The notes below the pieces were generated by a model. That model searched no databases and was not told the DNA's origin. It was given only the letters and a program-made list of their open reading frames with translations. 64,000 nt of DNA. Origin: DATJGS01 sp035494735. Lineage in GTDB: Bacteria > Eisenbacteria > RBG-16-71-46. Position numbers and translations under genes: made by a program. Where the stretch lies: positions 38,102 to 102,101 of the forward strand of contig DATJGS010000026.1 in NCBI GenBank assembly GCA_035494735.1, written 5' to 3'. Below, piece after piece: positions 43,308 to 51,662 of this stretch; the stretch's first letter is position 1; each line of letters begins with the position of its first letter.

Positions 43308-45422
43308 GTGACGCCCCCGAGCCCCGCGGGCGGCGCGCCGGCTCGCCGCCTCGCCGAGCCCAGGTCGCGGCTGCAATTCCTGCCCGGCGTCGGCCCCGAG
43401 CGCGCCCGCCACTTCGAGCGCCTCGAGTTGTTCACGGTCGAGGACCTGCTGCGGCACTACCCGCGCGCGTGGCTCGACGCCCGGCGTTTCGTGGCCATCG
43501 AAGGTCTCGCGCCGGGGACGCTGCTCACCGTGCGCGGCCGCGTCCGCCAGGCCGCCGCGCTGCGCACGCGCGGCGGGCGCACGGATTTCTCGCTGACGCT
43601 GGAAGACGGCACGGGGCGGCTCGGCTGCTACTTCTTCGGGCAGGGCTTCCTGGCGCGCACGCTCAAGGTTGGCGTCGACGTCGTGGTCAGCGGCGAGGTC
43701 GACGCGCACGAGCGCACGATGCTGAATCCGATGTTCGAGGTGCTGGAAGGCGACGTCGCCGAACTGCTGCACGTCGGCCGCCTCGTGCCCGTGCACGCGC
43801 TGACGCGCGGCCTGAGCGCGCGCCTCATGCGCCGCGCGGTGCGCGCCGCGCTCGAGGACTGCGCGGATCAGGTGCCCGATCCGCTGCCGGCTGCGGTCGC
43901 CGCGGCGCACGGCTTCCCGAGCCTCGGCGCGTCGCTGCGCGCGATCCACTTTCCCGCGGACGAAGCGGAGCGGTCCCGGGCGCGCGAGCGGCTCGCGTTC
44001 GAGGAGCTGTTCGTGCTGCAGAGCGTGCTGGAATGCCGGCGCGGCCTCGTGGCCGCGGCCGGGCGCCGCGCGCCGCGCGCCGGCTCGGGCGCGCTCGTGG
44101 AACGCGCCGTGCGCGGCTTGCCGTGGCCGCTCACCGACGACCAGCGGCGCGCGCTGGAGGAGATCACCGCGGACCTCGTCGGGCCGCATGCCATGCACCG
44201 GCTGCTGCTCGGGGACGTCGGGAGCGGCAAGACCGTCGTCGCGCTGCTCGCCGCGCTGCACGTCGTCGAGGGCGGTCATCGCGTCGCGTTCATGGCGCCC
44301 ACCGAGATCCTGGCGCGCCAGCACGGGGCCACGCTGCGCCGCCTGGCCGCGCCGGTCGGCGTGCCGATCGAGGTCGTGACCGGCAGCACGCCGGCGGCCG
44401 AGCGGCGCGCGCTCGAGGCGCGGCTGCGCGAAGCCGAACCGCGCGTCGTCGTCGGCACGCACGCGCTGCTCGAGGACAAGCTGGCGATCCCCGACCTGGG
44501 CCTGGCCATCGTCGACGAGCAGCACCGCTTCGGCGTTCGCCAGCGCGCGACGCTGACCTCGAAGGGTGCGGTGCCGGACCTGCTCGTGCTCACCGCGACG
44601 CCGATTCCGCGCACGCTGACGCTGGCCTGGTTCGGCGATCTCGACGTGAGCCGGCTCGCGGCGCGGCCCGCCGGCCGCGGGCGCCTCGTGACCCGCGTCA
44701 CCGGCGAGGAGAAGTTCCCGCAGGTCCTGGAATTCCTGGCGCGCGAGCTGGACGCCGGTCGCCAGGCCTACATCGTGCTGCCCAGCATCGAGGAGAGCGG
44801 GCGGCCCGACGTGCGCGCGGCCGAAGCCGAGTTCCGCCGGCTGCGCGCGCTGCCTTCGCTCAAGCGCCACGCTCTCGAACTCCTGCACGGCCGCCTCAAA
44901 GCCGACGAGAAGCGCCGGATCATGGAGGGCTTCGCGAGCGGCGCGGTCGCCGCGCTCGTCACCACCACGGTGATCGAAGTGGGCGTGGACGTGGCGAACG
45001 CCACGCTCATGATCGTGGAGAGCGCCGAGCGTTTCGGCCTGACCCAGCTCCACCAGCTGCGCGGGCGCGTGGGGCGCGGTCCGCATCGCTCGGTGTGCGT
45101 GCTGGTGGCCGGCCCGACCGCGGGTGCGCTGGCGCGCGAGCGTCTGGCCGTGCTCGCGAACAGCGAGGACGGCTTCGCGATCGCCGAACAGGACCTGCGC
45201 CTGCGCGGGCCCGGCGAGCCGTGGGGCACGCGGCAGAGCGGGCTGCCGCGCCTCAAGCTCGCCGACCTGTCGCGCGACGAAACGCTGCTCGAGGACGCGC
45301 GCCGCGACGCGCGCGCCGTCCTCGCGGGCGACGCCCGGCTCGATGCGCCGGAGCACGCCGTGCTCAAACGCACGCTGCTCGATCGCTATCGCGAGGCGCT
45401 CGAAATGCTGGTCGCGGGATAA
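43308..45422 (+). CDS. recG: ATP-dependent DNA helicase RecG
   Basis: RecG remodels stalled replication forks and branched recombination intermediates. The 704-residue protein has an N-terminal wedge/OB domain (about 45-170), then helicase motifs: GDVGSGKTVVALLAA near 304 (Walker A), APTEILARQH near 331, DEQHRFGV near 403 (DEQH Walker B), TATPIPRTL near 428, LHGRLKADEKRRIM near 526 and QLRGRVGRG near 583. GTG 43308 is the first plausible start. The gene is divergent from rpmB, and the 217-base region between them contains only the rpmB promoter that I can support. Confidence 0.97.
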   Translation: MTPPSPAGGAPARRLAEPRSRLQFLPGVGPERARHFERLELFTVEDLLRHYPRAWLDARRFVAIEGLAPGTLLTVRGRVRQAAALRTRGGRTDFSLTLEDGTGRLGCYFFGQGFLARTLKVGVDVVVSGEVDAHERTMLNPMFEVLEGDVAELLHVGRLVPVHALTRGLSARLMRRAVRAALEDCADQVPDPLPAAVAAAHGFPSLGASLRAIHFPADEAERSRARERLAFEELFVLQSVLECRRGLVAAAGRRAPRAGSGALVERAVRGLPWPLTDDQRRALEEITADLVGPHAMHRLLLGDVGSGKTVVALLAALHVVEGGHRVAFMAPTEILARQHGATLRRLAAPVGVPIEVVTGSTPAAERRALEARLREAEPRVVVGTHALLEDKLAIPDLGLAIVDEQHRFGVRQRATLTSKGAVPDLLVLTATPIPRTLTLAWFGDLDVSRLAARPAGRGRLVTRVTGEEKFPQVLEFLARELDAGRQAYIVLPSIEESGRPDVRAAEAEFRRLRALPSLKRHALELLHGRLKADEKRRIMEGFASGAVAALVTTTVIEVGVDVANATLMIVESAERFGLTQLHQLRGRVGRGPHRSVCVLVAGPTAGALARERLAVLANSEDGFAIAEQDLRLRGPGEPWGTRQSGLPRLKLADLSRDETLLEDARRDARAVLAGDARLDAPEHAVLKRTLLDRYREALEMLVAG

Positions 45423-45461
45423 GGGGATGCGATCGAGCGCGCTTTTGGGCACAATGCCGGC

Positions 45462-45983
45462 ATGACCCCGCCGACCGCCGAGACCGTCGCCTGTCCGTTC
45501 TGCAGCGCGCGCTACCTGCTGCCCACTCACCTGATGGGGCCGGGCGGCGCGAAGGTGAACTGTCCGAGCTGCCATCGCGCGTTCGTGGTGCCGGCCCGCC
45601 CCGCGGAAGACCCGGACTCGGGGCGTCCGTCGCTGGCCGCGCCGCCGGCCGAGCGCGCGCCGCGCGAGGCGCCGGCGTTTCCACCCGCCGCGCGCGACGA
45701 CGCGCGCCGCGCCGCGGCGCCGCCGCCGGCCGAGGGACTGAGCGAGAGCGCGGCCCAGGCCCGCGCCGTCGTCGGCGCGCTCGCCGAGCGCGGCGGCCAG
45801 CGTCTCATCGACGCGTACGGCGCCGGACGACTGTTCGCGGAATGCGGCCCCGAGCTGCTCGCGGCGTGGGACGACTACCGCAAGCGCATGGGCGGATCGG
45901 CCAACGCGACCGACTTCCGCCTCGCCCTCGTCGAGCTGCTCGGCATCGACCTGCCCGAGGGGCTCGAGCGCTCGCGCCGCTAG
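45462..45983 (+). CDS. MJ0042-type zinc-ribbon protein
   Basis: The N-terminus has VACPFCSARYLLPTHLMGPGGAKVNCPSCHRAF (residues about 9-42). The two CxxC pairs form the MJ0042 zinc ribbon often found at the start of bacterial proteins of unknown role. A Pro/Ala-rich linker leads to a helical C-terminal region of about 65 residues (ALAERGGQRLIDAYGAGRLF onwards) that I did not recognise. A CACAAT hexamer ends only six bases before the ATG, hinting at a leaderless message. The stop shares CTAG with the convergent MFS transporter gene. Confidence 0.75.
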   Translation: MTPPTAETVACPFCSARYLLPTHLMGPGGAKVNCPSCHRAFVVPARPAEDPDSGRPSLAAPPAERAPREAPAFPPAARDDARRAAAPPPAEGLSESAAQARAVVGALAERGGQRLIDAYGAGRLFAECGPELLAAWDDYRKRMGGSANATDFRLALVELLGIDLPEGLERSRR

Positions 45984-47245
45984 CGCGGCGGCAGCTGCTG
46001 CAGCACGGGCGCGCGGCGCCCCCAGGCCAGCGACAGCACGCCGGCCACCGCCAGCAGCACGGCGCACACCAGCAGGGCGGGCGTCGTGCCGAACGCGCGC
46101 GTCACGGATCCGGCCAGCGTCACGGCGCACAGGAACGTGAGCCGCATCAGGAAGTCGCGCATGCTGAACACGCGACCGCGCTGGGTCAGTTCCGTGCCCT
46201 CCTGCAGCAGCGTTTCGCTGAGCACGAACGTCGGCGCCGCGGCGAGGCCGATCACGAACGCGGCGATGGCGAACACCGCGAAACGGCTCGACACGGCGAC
46301 CGCGACCATGCCGAGCCCGGCCACGATGAGACCGCCGCCGAGAAGCAAAGGACGCGGGAACGCGCGGCCCGCGCCGTTCACCCACCACGTGCCGAGACCG
46401 CTCCCCAGGCCGAGCGCGCACATGAGCAGCCCGAGGCGCTCCATGCCGGGCACGCTGGCGGCGCGCTGGATGTGCTGGTTGCCGGCCACGTGCAGGAAGC
46501 CGCCGCCCATCCACACCGCGGCCAGCGCGGTCAGCGCCAGTCCGACGTGCGCGTTGCGCCCGACCGACTTCATGCCCTCGCCGACTTCGGACAGGTACTG
46601 GCGCGCGCTGAGCGCGGGCAGCGCCGCGCGCGGCGCGCGCGGCCGGTACGCGAGCACGAGCAGCGTCACGACCGAGACCAGATACGTCACGCCGTCGATC
46701 TGCATGGCCGCGGGCCAGCCCCAGTGGTCCACGACCCAGCCGCCGATCAGCGCGCCGACCGCGGTCGCGACCACGCCGGCCACCGACAGGAGCGCGTTCG
46801 CCGCGAGCAGCTGCGGCGCGGGCACGATCTCGGGCGTGATCGCGCTCTTGGCCGGCAGGAAGAACACGTTGCACGTGAACAGCACGAACACCAGCACGAA
46901 CACCGGGAACGTGTGGTGGAGCGTGGCGTAGAGGAGCGGGATGCACAGGACGACGATCGCGCGCAGCACGTCGGAGATGACGAGCACGCGTTTCAGGTTC
47001 CAGCGGTCGACCCACGCGCCCACGAACGGCGAGAACAGGAGGACCGGCGCGAGCATGACGTTCGCGAGCAGCGACAGCAGCAGCGACGATTTCGCGTCCT
47101 GGAATTCGCGGGTGTGCTGCGCGAGCAGCCCGACGAGCGCGAGGTACGTCAGGCGGTCGCCGAGGATCGAAACGAGCTGGCCCCACCACAGGGCCGCGAA
47201 GCTGCGCTGCGCGAGGAGCGGGGCCTCGCGACCGTCGGCCCCCAT
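45980..47245 (-). CDS. Major facilitator superfamily transporter
   Basis: The 421-residue protein has 10-12 predicted membrane helices and the MFS signature between helices 2 and 3: FVGAWVDRWNLKRVLVISDVLRA near residues 63-85, with the D-R-x-x-x-K/R pattern. It resembles the MFS_3 (EntS-like) group of exporters. The ATG at 47245 gives a short N-terminal tail before the first helix. It follows a PimA-like glycosyltransferase and an acyltransferase after an 11-base gap, so all three may work on a common lipid or glycolipid. Its substrate is unknown. Confidence 0.88.
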   Translation of the reverse strand: MGADGREAPLLAQRSFAALWWGQLVSILGDRLTYLALVGLLAQHTREFQDAKSSLLLSLLANVMLAPVLLFSPFVGAWVDRWNLKRVLVISDVLRAIVVLCIPLLYATLHHTFPVFVLVFVLFTCNVFFLPAKSAITPEIVPAPQLLAANALLSVAGVVATAVGALIGGWVVDHWGWPAAMQIDGVTYLVSVVTLLVLAYRPRAPRAALPALSARQYLSEVGEGMKSVGRNAHVGLALTALAAVWMGGGFLHVAGNQHIQRAASVPGMERLGLLMCALGLGSGLGTWWVNGAGRAFPRPLLLGGGLIVAGLGMVAVAVSSRFAVFAIAAFVIGLAAAPTFVLSETLLQEGTELTQRGRVFSMRDFLMRLTFLCAVTLAGSVTRAFGTTPALLVCAVLLAVAGVLSLAWGRRAPVLQQLPPR

Positions 47246-47256
47246 GGCAGAGGAAC

Positions 47257-48399
47257 TCAGGCCGCGGTGTGAACGGCGCCGCGCCGGGCCATGGCTTCGC
47301 GATACACCGACTCGATGCGGTCCGTGACCCGCGGCCAGGCGAACTCCAGCGAGTGGGCGCGGCCGCGTCCCGCGATCAGCGAGCGTCGTTCGGGATCGTT
47401 CACGAGCGCGACGAGCGTGTCGGCCAGCGCGCGCACGTCGCCCGGCGGGAACACGACGCCGTCGACGTCGGGCGTGACGACCGAGCGGTAGCCGGGAATG
47501 TCCGAGGCGACGACGACCCGGCCCGCGGCCATGGCCTCGATGAGCACGATGCCGAAGCTCTCGTTGCCCGAGGCGGGGGAGACGAACACGTCGCCGGTCG
47601 CATACCAGCGCGGCAGGTCGCGCCCCGGCACGTGGCCGAGGAAGTGCACGTGGCCGCGCGCGGCCCCCGACACGGCGGCCTCGAACCTGGGCCGCAGGTA
47701 CGAGTCGCCGACGATCAGCAGCCTGGCCCGGCCCTGCGTGCGGCGCACGACCTCGGGCATGGCCTGGAGCAGCACGTCGACGCCCTTGCGCGGATCGAGC
47801 CGTCCCACGAACAGCAGATTCACGTGATCCTCGTCGCGCCATTCCGCGAACGGCGCGACGTCGGGGTGGAAGCGCTCGGGGTCGACGCCGTTCGGGATCA
47901 CTTCGTAGCGCCCCGGGTAGTACATCGCCGCCGACGCCTCGGCGGTGGGGGAGACCGCGATGCGCGCGTCCAGCTTCTCGACCACCTTGCGCAGGTATCC
48001 CTGGAACACGTCCTGGAGCAGGCTGCGCGGGGCGGTGGTGTGGAACGTCGCGACCTGCGGGCAGCTCGCGGTGCGGATGGCCAGCACCGGAAGGCTGGGC
48101 GACGTCGGGCAGTGCGTGTGCACGAGGTCGAACTCGTGGCGTTCGAACACGCGGCGCAACTCGCCCTTCAGGTCGAGTCCGATCGTGAAGTCCACGAACG
48201 CGCGATTGAACGGAATCAGCACGTTGTAACCGACGCGCTCGAGCCCGGCCGCGGTCGTGCTCTCGCCGGTGCGGAAGCGGCTCGTGATGATGGTGACGTC
48301 GTGGCCGCGACGGCGCAGCTCGAGCGCGGTGTGGTGCACGTGCTCGGTGACGCCGCCGTAGCGCGGGTAATAGGACTGCGAGACGATGCCGATCTTCAC
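47257..48399 (-). CDS. PimA-like family 4 glycosyltransferase
   Basis: The 380-residue GT-B enzyme starts VKIGIVSQSYYPRYGGVTEHV. It contains HTHCPTSPSLPVLAI near 95, ATFHTTAPRSL near 116, DVFQGYLRKVVEKLDARIAVS near 128-148, IPNGVDPERF near 168, and ESFGIVLIEAMAAG near 281 (EX7E). The ATFHT...VFQG...IAVS series closely follows actinobacterial PimA, the phosphatidylinositol mannosyltransferase. It overlaps the upstream acyltransferase gene by four bases (GTGA). PimA and the acyltransferase PatA are neighbours in mycobacteria, so a glycosylated, acylated phospholipid is a reasonable inference. No inositol-phosphate synthase gene is visible here. Confidence 0.88.
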   Translation of the reverse strand: MKIGIVSQSYYPRYGGVTEHVHHTALELRRRGHDVTIITSRFRTGESTTAAGLERVGYNVLIPFNRAFVDFTIGLDLKGELRRVFERHEFDLVHTHCPTSPSLPVLAIRTASCPQVATFHTTAPRSLLQDVFQGYLRKVVEKLDARIAVSPTAEASAAMYYPGRYEVIPNGVDPERFHPDVAPFAEWRDEDHVNLLFVGRLDPRKGVDVLLQAMPEVVRRTQGRARLLIVGDSYLRPRFEAAVSGAARGHVHFLGHVPGRDLPRWYATGDVFVSPASGNESFGIVLIEAMAAGRVVVASDIPGYRSVVTPDVDGVVFPPGDVRALADTLVALVNDPERRSLIAGRGRAHSLEFAWPRVTDRIESVYREAMARRGAVHTAA

Positions 48400-49289
48400 A
48401 CTTGGACGCTCTGACCGGAGCCCGCGAGCGCCGGTTCGACCTGCGGCGCGCCCTCCCACATCGTGCGGAAGATGCACCACTGATCGAGGTGCCCGCGGAT
48501 GTGCTTCTCGACGGTCGCGGCCACGGCGCCGTTGACGGCCGCGACGGAAGGGTAGGCGGCCGGGTCGAGCGCCGGCTCCATGACGATGCGGAACTTGCCC
48601 GGCGAGAGACGCTCGCAATAGCCGCAGATGATGAGCGCGCCGGTGCGCTGCGCGAGTACGCCGGGCCCGCTCGGAAACGCGGTCTCGCGCCCGAAGAACT
48701 CGACGGGGGCGCCCTGCGCGTACACGTCGCCGTCGACCATCAGGGCGACGAGATCGTTGTGGTCGAGCGCGCGCAGTAGCTTGCGGAAGCCGTCCTCGGG
48801 CGCGACCGTGTGGATGGCCAGTTCGGTCTTCGTCTCGCGCACCGCTGGCGTCAGCCAGCGACTGAGCTGGACCCCGGCCACGGCGTGCAGCGTGTAGCCC
48901 CAGTGGGCCAACATGACCGCCGCCAGCTCCCAGTTCCCGATGTGCGTGGACGCGAGGATCACGCCGCGCCCGCGCGCCACCGCGTCCTCGAGGTGGTCGC
49001 GCCCCACGACGTCGACGGAACGCAGCAACTCGTCGCGCGTCAGGTGCGGCAGGCGGAAGAACTCGAAGAGCATGCGATTGTAGCTGCGCATCATCCGGCG
49101 CACGATCTTCAGGCGTTCGCCGCGCGTCGCGCGCGGCATGGCCACGGCGAGGTTCGCGAGCGCGGCATGGCGCCGCGACGGGAAGCAGCGAAAATGGATC
49201 TCGGTGGCGAGATCCGCGGCAAGGTAACCGGCGCGAAGCGGCAGGCTGGCCATGATCGCGGTCAGCCAACCGAAGATCAGTCGAGACAT
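48396..49289 (-). CDS. LpxL/HtrB-PatA-type acyltransferase
   Basis: The 297-residue protein belongs to the lipid A acyltransferase fold. ILASTHIGNWELAAVML near residues 107-123 contains the HxxxxE catalytic motif, and EDGFRKLLRALDHNDLVALMVDGDVYAQGAPVEFFG near 165-200 is the acceptor-binding part. The ATG at 49289 is favoured because GGGAGG lies upstream and it begins MSRLIFGWLTAIMASLP, the membrane-anchor helix of the family. It would transfer a fatty acyl group to a lipid acceptor in the inner leaflet. The adjacent PimA-like gene makes a PatA-type role on a glycolipid as likely as lipid A acylation. The 274 bases upstream contain a divergent promoter only. Confidence 0.85.
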   Translation of the reverse strand: MSRLIFGWLTAIMASLPLRAGYLAADLATEIHFRCFPSRRHAALANLAVAMPRATRGERLKIVRRMMRSYNRMLFEFFRLPHLTRDELLRSVDVVGRDHLEDAVARGRGVILASTHIGNWELAAVMLAHWGYTLHAVAGVQLSRWLTPAVRETKTELAIHTVAPEDGFRKLLRALDHNDLVALMVDGDVYAQGAPVEFFGRETAFPSGPGVLAQRTGALIICGYCERLSPGKFRIVMEPALDPAAYPSVAAVNGAVAATVEKHIRGHLDQWCIFRTMWEGAPQVEPALAGSGQSVQV

Positions 49290-49441
49290 CCTGTTCCGAC
49301 CTCCCATGGTGACCGCTCGGGACAGCGGGTGGCGGCCCGCCGAAGCTACGGCCTCCCCGGAAACGCTGTCAAGGCCCGCGCTCGCGCCGGGACGCCGGCC
49401 CATGCCGTTCGCGGACAGGGGCTTGAGGCTCGTGACGACCA

Positions 49442-49470
49442 TTGACCGGTCCGCGACGCGCCACTACGAT
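49442..49470 (+). promoter_or_regulatory. Sigma-70-type promoter of the 141-residue protein
   Basis: TTGACC (49442-49447, five of six) is separated by 17 bases from TACGAT (49465-49470, four of six). The predicted start near 49477 leaves a leader of about 87 bases before the ATG at 49564. Confidence 0.55.
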
Positions 49471-49563
49471 GCCGTTCGTCGCGACGTGAGGATCTCGGCG
49501 AAGCGCGCATTGCTGGGGAAGCGGCGCCAGGATCCCGCACGACGACATCAGGAGGTGGGGGGC

Positions 49564-49989
49564 ATGTCGAGTCAGAAGCTGGTGCGCTGTCTCATCCGCC
49601 GCCGCGGCTCGAAGGAGAAGGGCTCGCCGCGCTTCATCCCGCTCGAGATCTTCGGACTGTGGGAATACCTGATGTCGACGAAGCACGACTTCGAAGTCGT
49701 GGAGCCGCGCGCGTCGCTGTGGCTCGACATGGAGGACTCGCCGGAGGCCGCGTACAGCGAGAATCAATACGACCGCGTGACCGAAGTCACGGCGTTCGTG
49801 TACTCGGGCCGCGACGACATGTTCACCAAAGCGTGCCGGTACTTCCGCAGCGACGAGTGCGAGGACTTGAAGGGCATCTTCCTCAAGCACTACTCGACGA
49901 ACACGGGCCGTCCCCAGGCTCACGTCCGCGAACGCCAGGGCATCTGGCTGCACCGCGAGAACGCCGCCACAGTCGAGACCGTCGCCTAG
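49564..49989 (+). CDS. Conserved-looking protein of unknown function
   Basis: I do not recognise this family. The ATG at 49564 has a strong AGGAGGTGGGG ribosome site. The 141-residue product is rich in charged and aromatic residues, has no signal peptide or membrane helix and has four cysteines (near residues 9, 93, 100 and another close by) without a CxxC pattern. Sequences such as FIPLEIFGLWEYLMSTKHDFEVVEP and DDMFTKACRYFRSDECEDLKGIFLKHY suggest a compact alpha/beta fold. It lies between a lipid-modifying operon and the mglA-like gene. It is transcribed with mglA's orientation but is separated from it by 399 bases with two hairpins, so it is probably a separate unit. Confidence 0.7.
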   Translation: MSSQKLVRCLIRRRGSKEKGSPRFIPLEIFGLWEYLMSTKHDFEVVEPRASLWLDMEDSPEAAYSENQYDRVTEVTAFVYSGRDDMFTKACRYFRSDECEDLKGIFLKHYSTNTGRPQAHVRERQGIWLHRENAATVETVA

Positions 49990-49997
49990 CCGGAATT

Positions 49998-50049
49998 GCG
50001 GGCGCCGCCGGGCGCCCGCCTCGACGGCCCGCGCCGCCTCCGGCGGCGC
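49998..50049 (+). terminator. Tandem hairpins after the 141-residue protein gene
   Basis: A 9-bp stem (49998-50006 with 50011-50019, loop GCCG) is followed by an 8-bp stem (50031-50038 with 50042-50049, loop TCC). No T-tract follows. They probably separate this gene from the mglA-like transcription unit. Confidence 0.45.
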
Positions 50050-50107
50050 CCCGGGTGACCCGCCCCATGCCCCGGACGATCCTGCGTAAGCTGCCGGTTT
50101 TTTCCCA

Positions 50108-50135
50108 TCAAGCCCGGTCTCAGCCGCGCCGATAG
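50108..50135 (+). promoter_or_regulatory. Sigma-28 (FliA)-type promoter before the mglA-like gene
   Basis: TCAAG (50108-50112) is followed by 15 bases and GCCGATAG (50128-50135). This closely matches the flagellar sigma-28 consensus (TAAA or TCAAG at -35, GCCGATAA at -10), and the spacing is identical to the csrA promoter. The transcript would start near 50142 and carry a leader of about 247 bases before the GTG at 50389. The rest of the 399-base gap holds no gene that I can support. Confidence 0.5.
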
Positions 50136-50388
50136 CTCCCCTGACAGCAGGCGTCCGGCCGAAACGCACCGCGAGCGCAGGGACGGTTCCCGCAGTCGGC
50201 GTTCCGTGCGGCGCCCGCAAAGGAATCGCGACCCCATTCGGTGCGAGCGGACGTCCGTGCATCGTGCTGTGGCATCTCAGTCGGACGGTTCGATCCGCCT
50301 TCAGAGTACCCGTGGAGAAAGGGCGGCAAGGGGCTCCATGGGAAACATGCTCTGTGACAGGGTGGGGTCGCTCAAGGAGGACTAGACC

Positions 50389-51573
50389 GTGGTCGTCGTG
50401 AGCTATTCGGGCAAGGAGATCAACGCCAAGCTGGTGTATTACGGCGCCGGCTTGAGCGGCAAGACCACGAATCTGGAATCCATCTACGAGGCGGTCCCCG
50501 ACACCAGCCGCGGCAAGATGGTCAGCATGAAGACGCAGTCGGACCGCACCCTGTTCTTCGATCTGCTGCCGCTGGATCTCGGCGAGATCATGGGGTTCAA
50601 GACGCGCTTCCTGCTGTACACGGTGCCCGGCCAGGTCTTCTACAACGCGACGCGCAAGCTGGTGCTGAAGGGCGCCGACGCGATCGTGTTCGTGGCCGAC
50701 TCCGAGGTCGGCAAGATGGAGGAGAACCGCGAGAGTCTCGCGAACCTCCGCGCCAACCTCGCGGAATACAATCTGAGCCTCGACGACCTGCCGTGGGTCA
50801 TCCAGTACAACAAGCGTGACATCGCGAACGTCTACACGATCGAGGAGCTGAACGCCGAGCTGAACCCGGGCGGCAAGGTTCCGTTCTTCGAGGCCGTCGC
50901 CACGCAGGGCAAGGGCGTCTTCGAGACGTTCCGCGGAATCTCGCACCTGCTGATGGAGAAGGTGACCCGCGACCTGCGCCGCAGCCCGGCGAACGCCGCG
51001 GCCGCCACGCCCTCGCCGGTCAAGGAGACGCCGAAGCCCGAGCCGCAACCGCAGAGGCCGAGCGTCCTGCCGACGGCGCCGGGTCGCGCCATCGCGCGCG
51101 AAGCGCAGGAGAGCGTGGCGTTCGAAGCGCCGGCGCCGACCGGCGTCGACTACGGGCGCGAGATCAGCCTGCCCGACCAGATTCCGCCGCGCGCGCCCGA
51201 GTTGGTGGCCAAGGCTCCGGCGCCCGCGCCGCAGCCGGTGGCCGCGACCGTGAGCCGCGCCGCCGCGCCGCCCGCGCCGCTCGCGCCCGGCGAAGCGCCC
51301 GCGCCGCGCCGCGAACCGGCCGCCCGCGTGGCGCCCGCGCCCGCCCGTCCCGAGCCGGCGCCGCTGCGCGCCGAGCCCGCGCCGAGCCGTGCGGAAGCCG
51401 CGCCGAGCCGTGCGGAAGCCGCGCCGAACCGCGCCGAGGCCGCACCGAGCCGCGCCGAGGCCGCGAATGGCCGCCCCGACGCGCAGGGCGCGATCGTCGT
51501 GCCGGTCAAGCTGCCGAAGGGCATGACCCGCGAGATCGTGGTGCGCATCGTCATCAGCAACGAGGACGAATAG
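50389..51573 (+). CDS. mglA: MglA-type small GTPase with long repetitive C-terminal tail
   Basis: Residues 1-200 match MglA polarity GTPases: P-loop GAGLSGKTT at 19-27, the MglA-specific TVPGQVFYNATR near 78-90 (Thr replacing the DxxG aspartate of Ras) and QYNKRD near 145 (NKxD). Typical MglA ends near residue 195. Here a 195-residue Pro/Ala/Glu-rich tail follows, with four seven-residue repeats of the type SRAEAAP (51385-51465). It ends in an ordered segment, IVVPVKLPKGMTREIVVRIV. MglA sets cell polarity for gliding, pili or flagella. The GTG start has AAGGAGG eight bases upstream. No mglB is adjacent. Confidence 0.9.
   Translation: MVVVSYSGKEINAKLVYYGAGLSGKTTNLESIYEAVPDTSRGKMVSMKTQSDRTLFFDLLPLDLGEIMGFKTRFLLYTVPGQVFYNATRKLVLKGADAIVFVADSEVGKMEENRESLANLRANLAEYNLSLDDLPWVIQYNKRDIANVYTIEELNAELNPGGKVPFFEAVATQGKGVFETFRGISHLLMEKVTRDLRRSPANAAAATPSPVKETPKPEPQPQRPSVLPTAPGRAIAREAQESVAFEAPAPTGVDYGREISLPDQIPPRAPELVAKAPAPAPQPVAATVSRAAAPPAPLAPGEAPAPRREPAARVAPAPARPEPAPLRAEPAPSRAEAAPSRAEAAPNRAEAAPSRAEAANGRPDAQGAIVVPVKLPKGMTREIVVRIVISNEDE
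51385..51465 (+). repeat. Tandem 21-bp coding repeat in the mglA-like gene
   Basis: Four in-frame units start at 51385, 51406, 51427 and 51448 and encode SRAEAAP, SRAEAAP, NRAEAAP and SRAEAA. The first two are identical at the DNA level; the others differ by several synonymous and one non-synonymous change. This indicates expansion by slippage or unequal exchange. Confidence 0.9.
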
Positions 51574-51597
51574 ATTCTTGACCGAAGCATGTCCTCT

Positions 51598-51639
51598 GCG
51601 CCCCCGCCGTCGTGTGTTGAACATTGACAGCGGGGGCGC
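51598..51639 (+). terminator. Hairpin after the mglA-like gene
   Basis: GCGCCCCCGC (51598-51607) pairs perfectly with GCGGGGGCGC (51630-51639) across a 22-base loop, 25 bases after the stop codon. The large loop and lack of a T-tract make terminator function uncertain. Confidence 0.4.
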
Positions 51640-51662
51640 GGCTTCTTAACTTCGGAGGCGTG

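Noticed and set aside
42813..47189. Minus-strand frame of about 1450 codons opposite recG
   Set aside because: It is antisense to recG and in a different frame from the MFS gene. The absence of stops is explained by high GC content.
51385..51465. Tandem 21-bp repeats considered as a CRISPR-like or mobile element
   Set aside because: The units are in frame, contiguous without spacers, and encode a low-complexity peptide repeat.
51624..51652. TTGACA-N17-TAACTT sequence before the small exported protein gene
   Set aside because: The -35 is perfect, but the implied start near 51659 would fall after the GGAGG ribosome site at 51654, and the -35 lies inside the loop of the mglA hairpin. It is probably coincidental.
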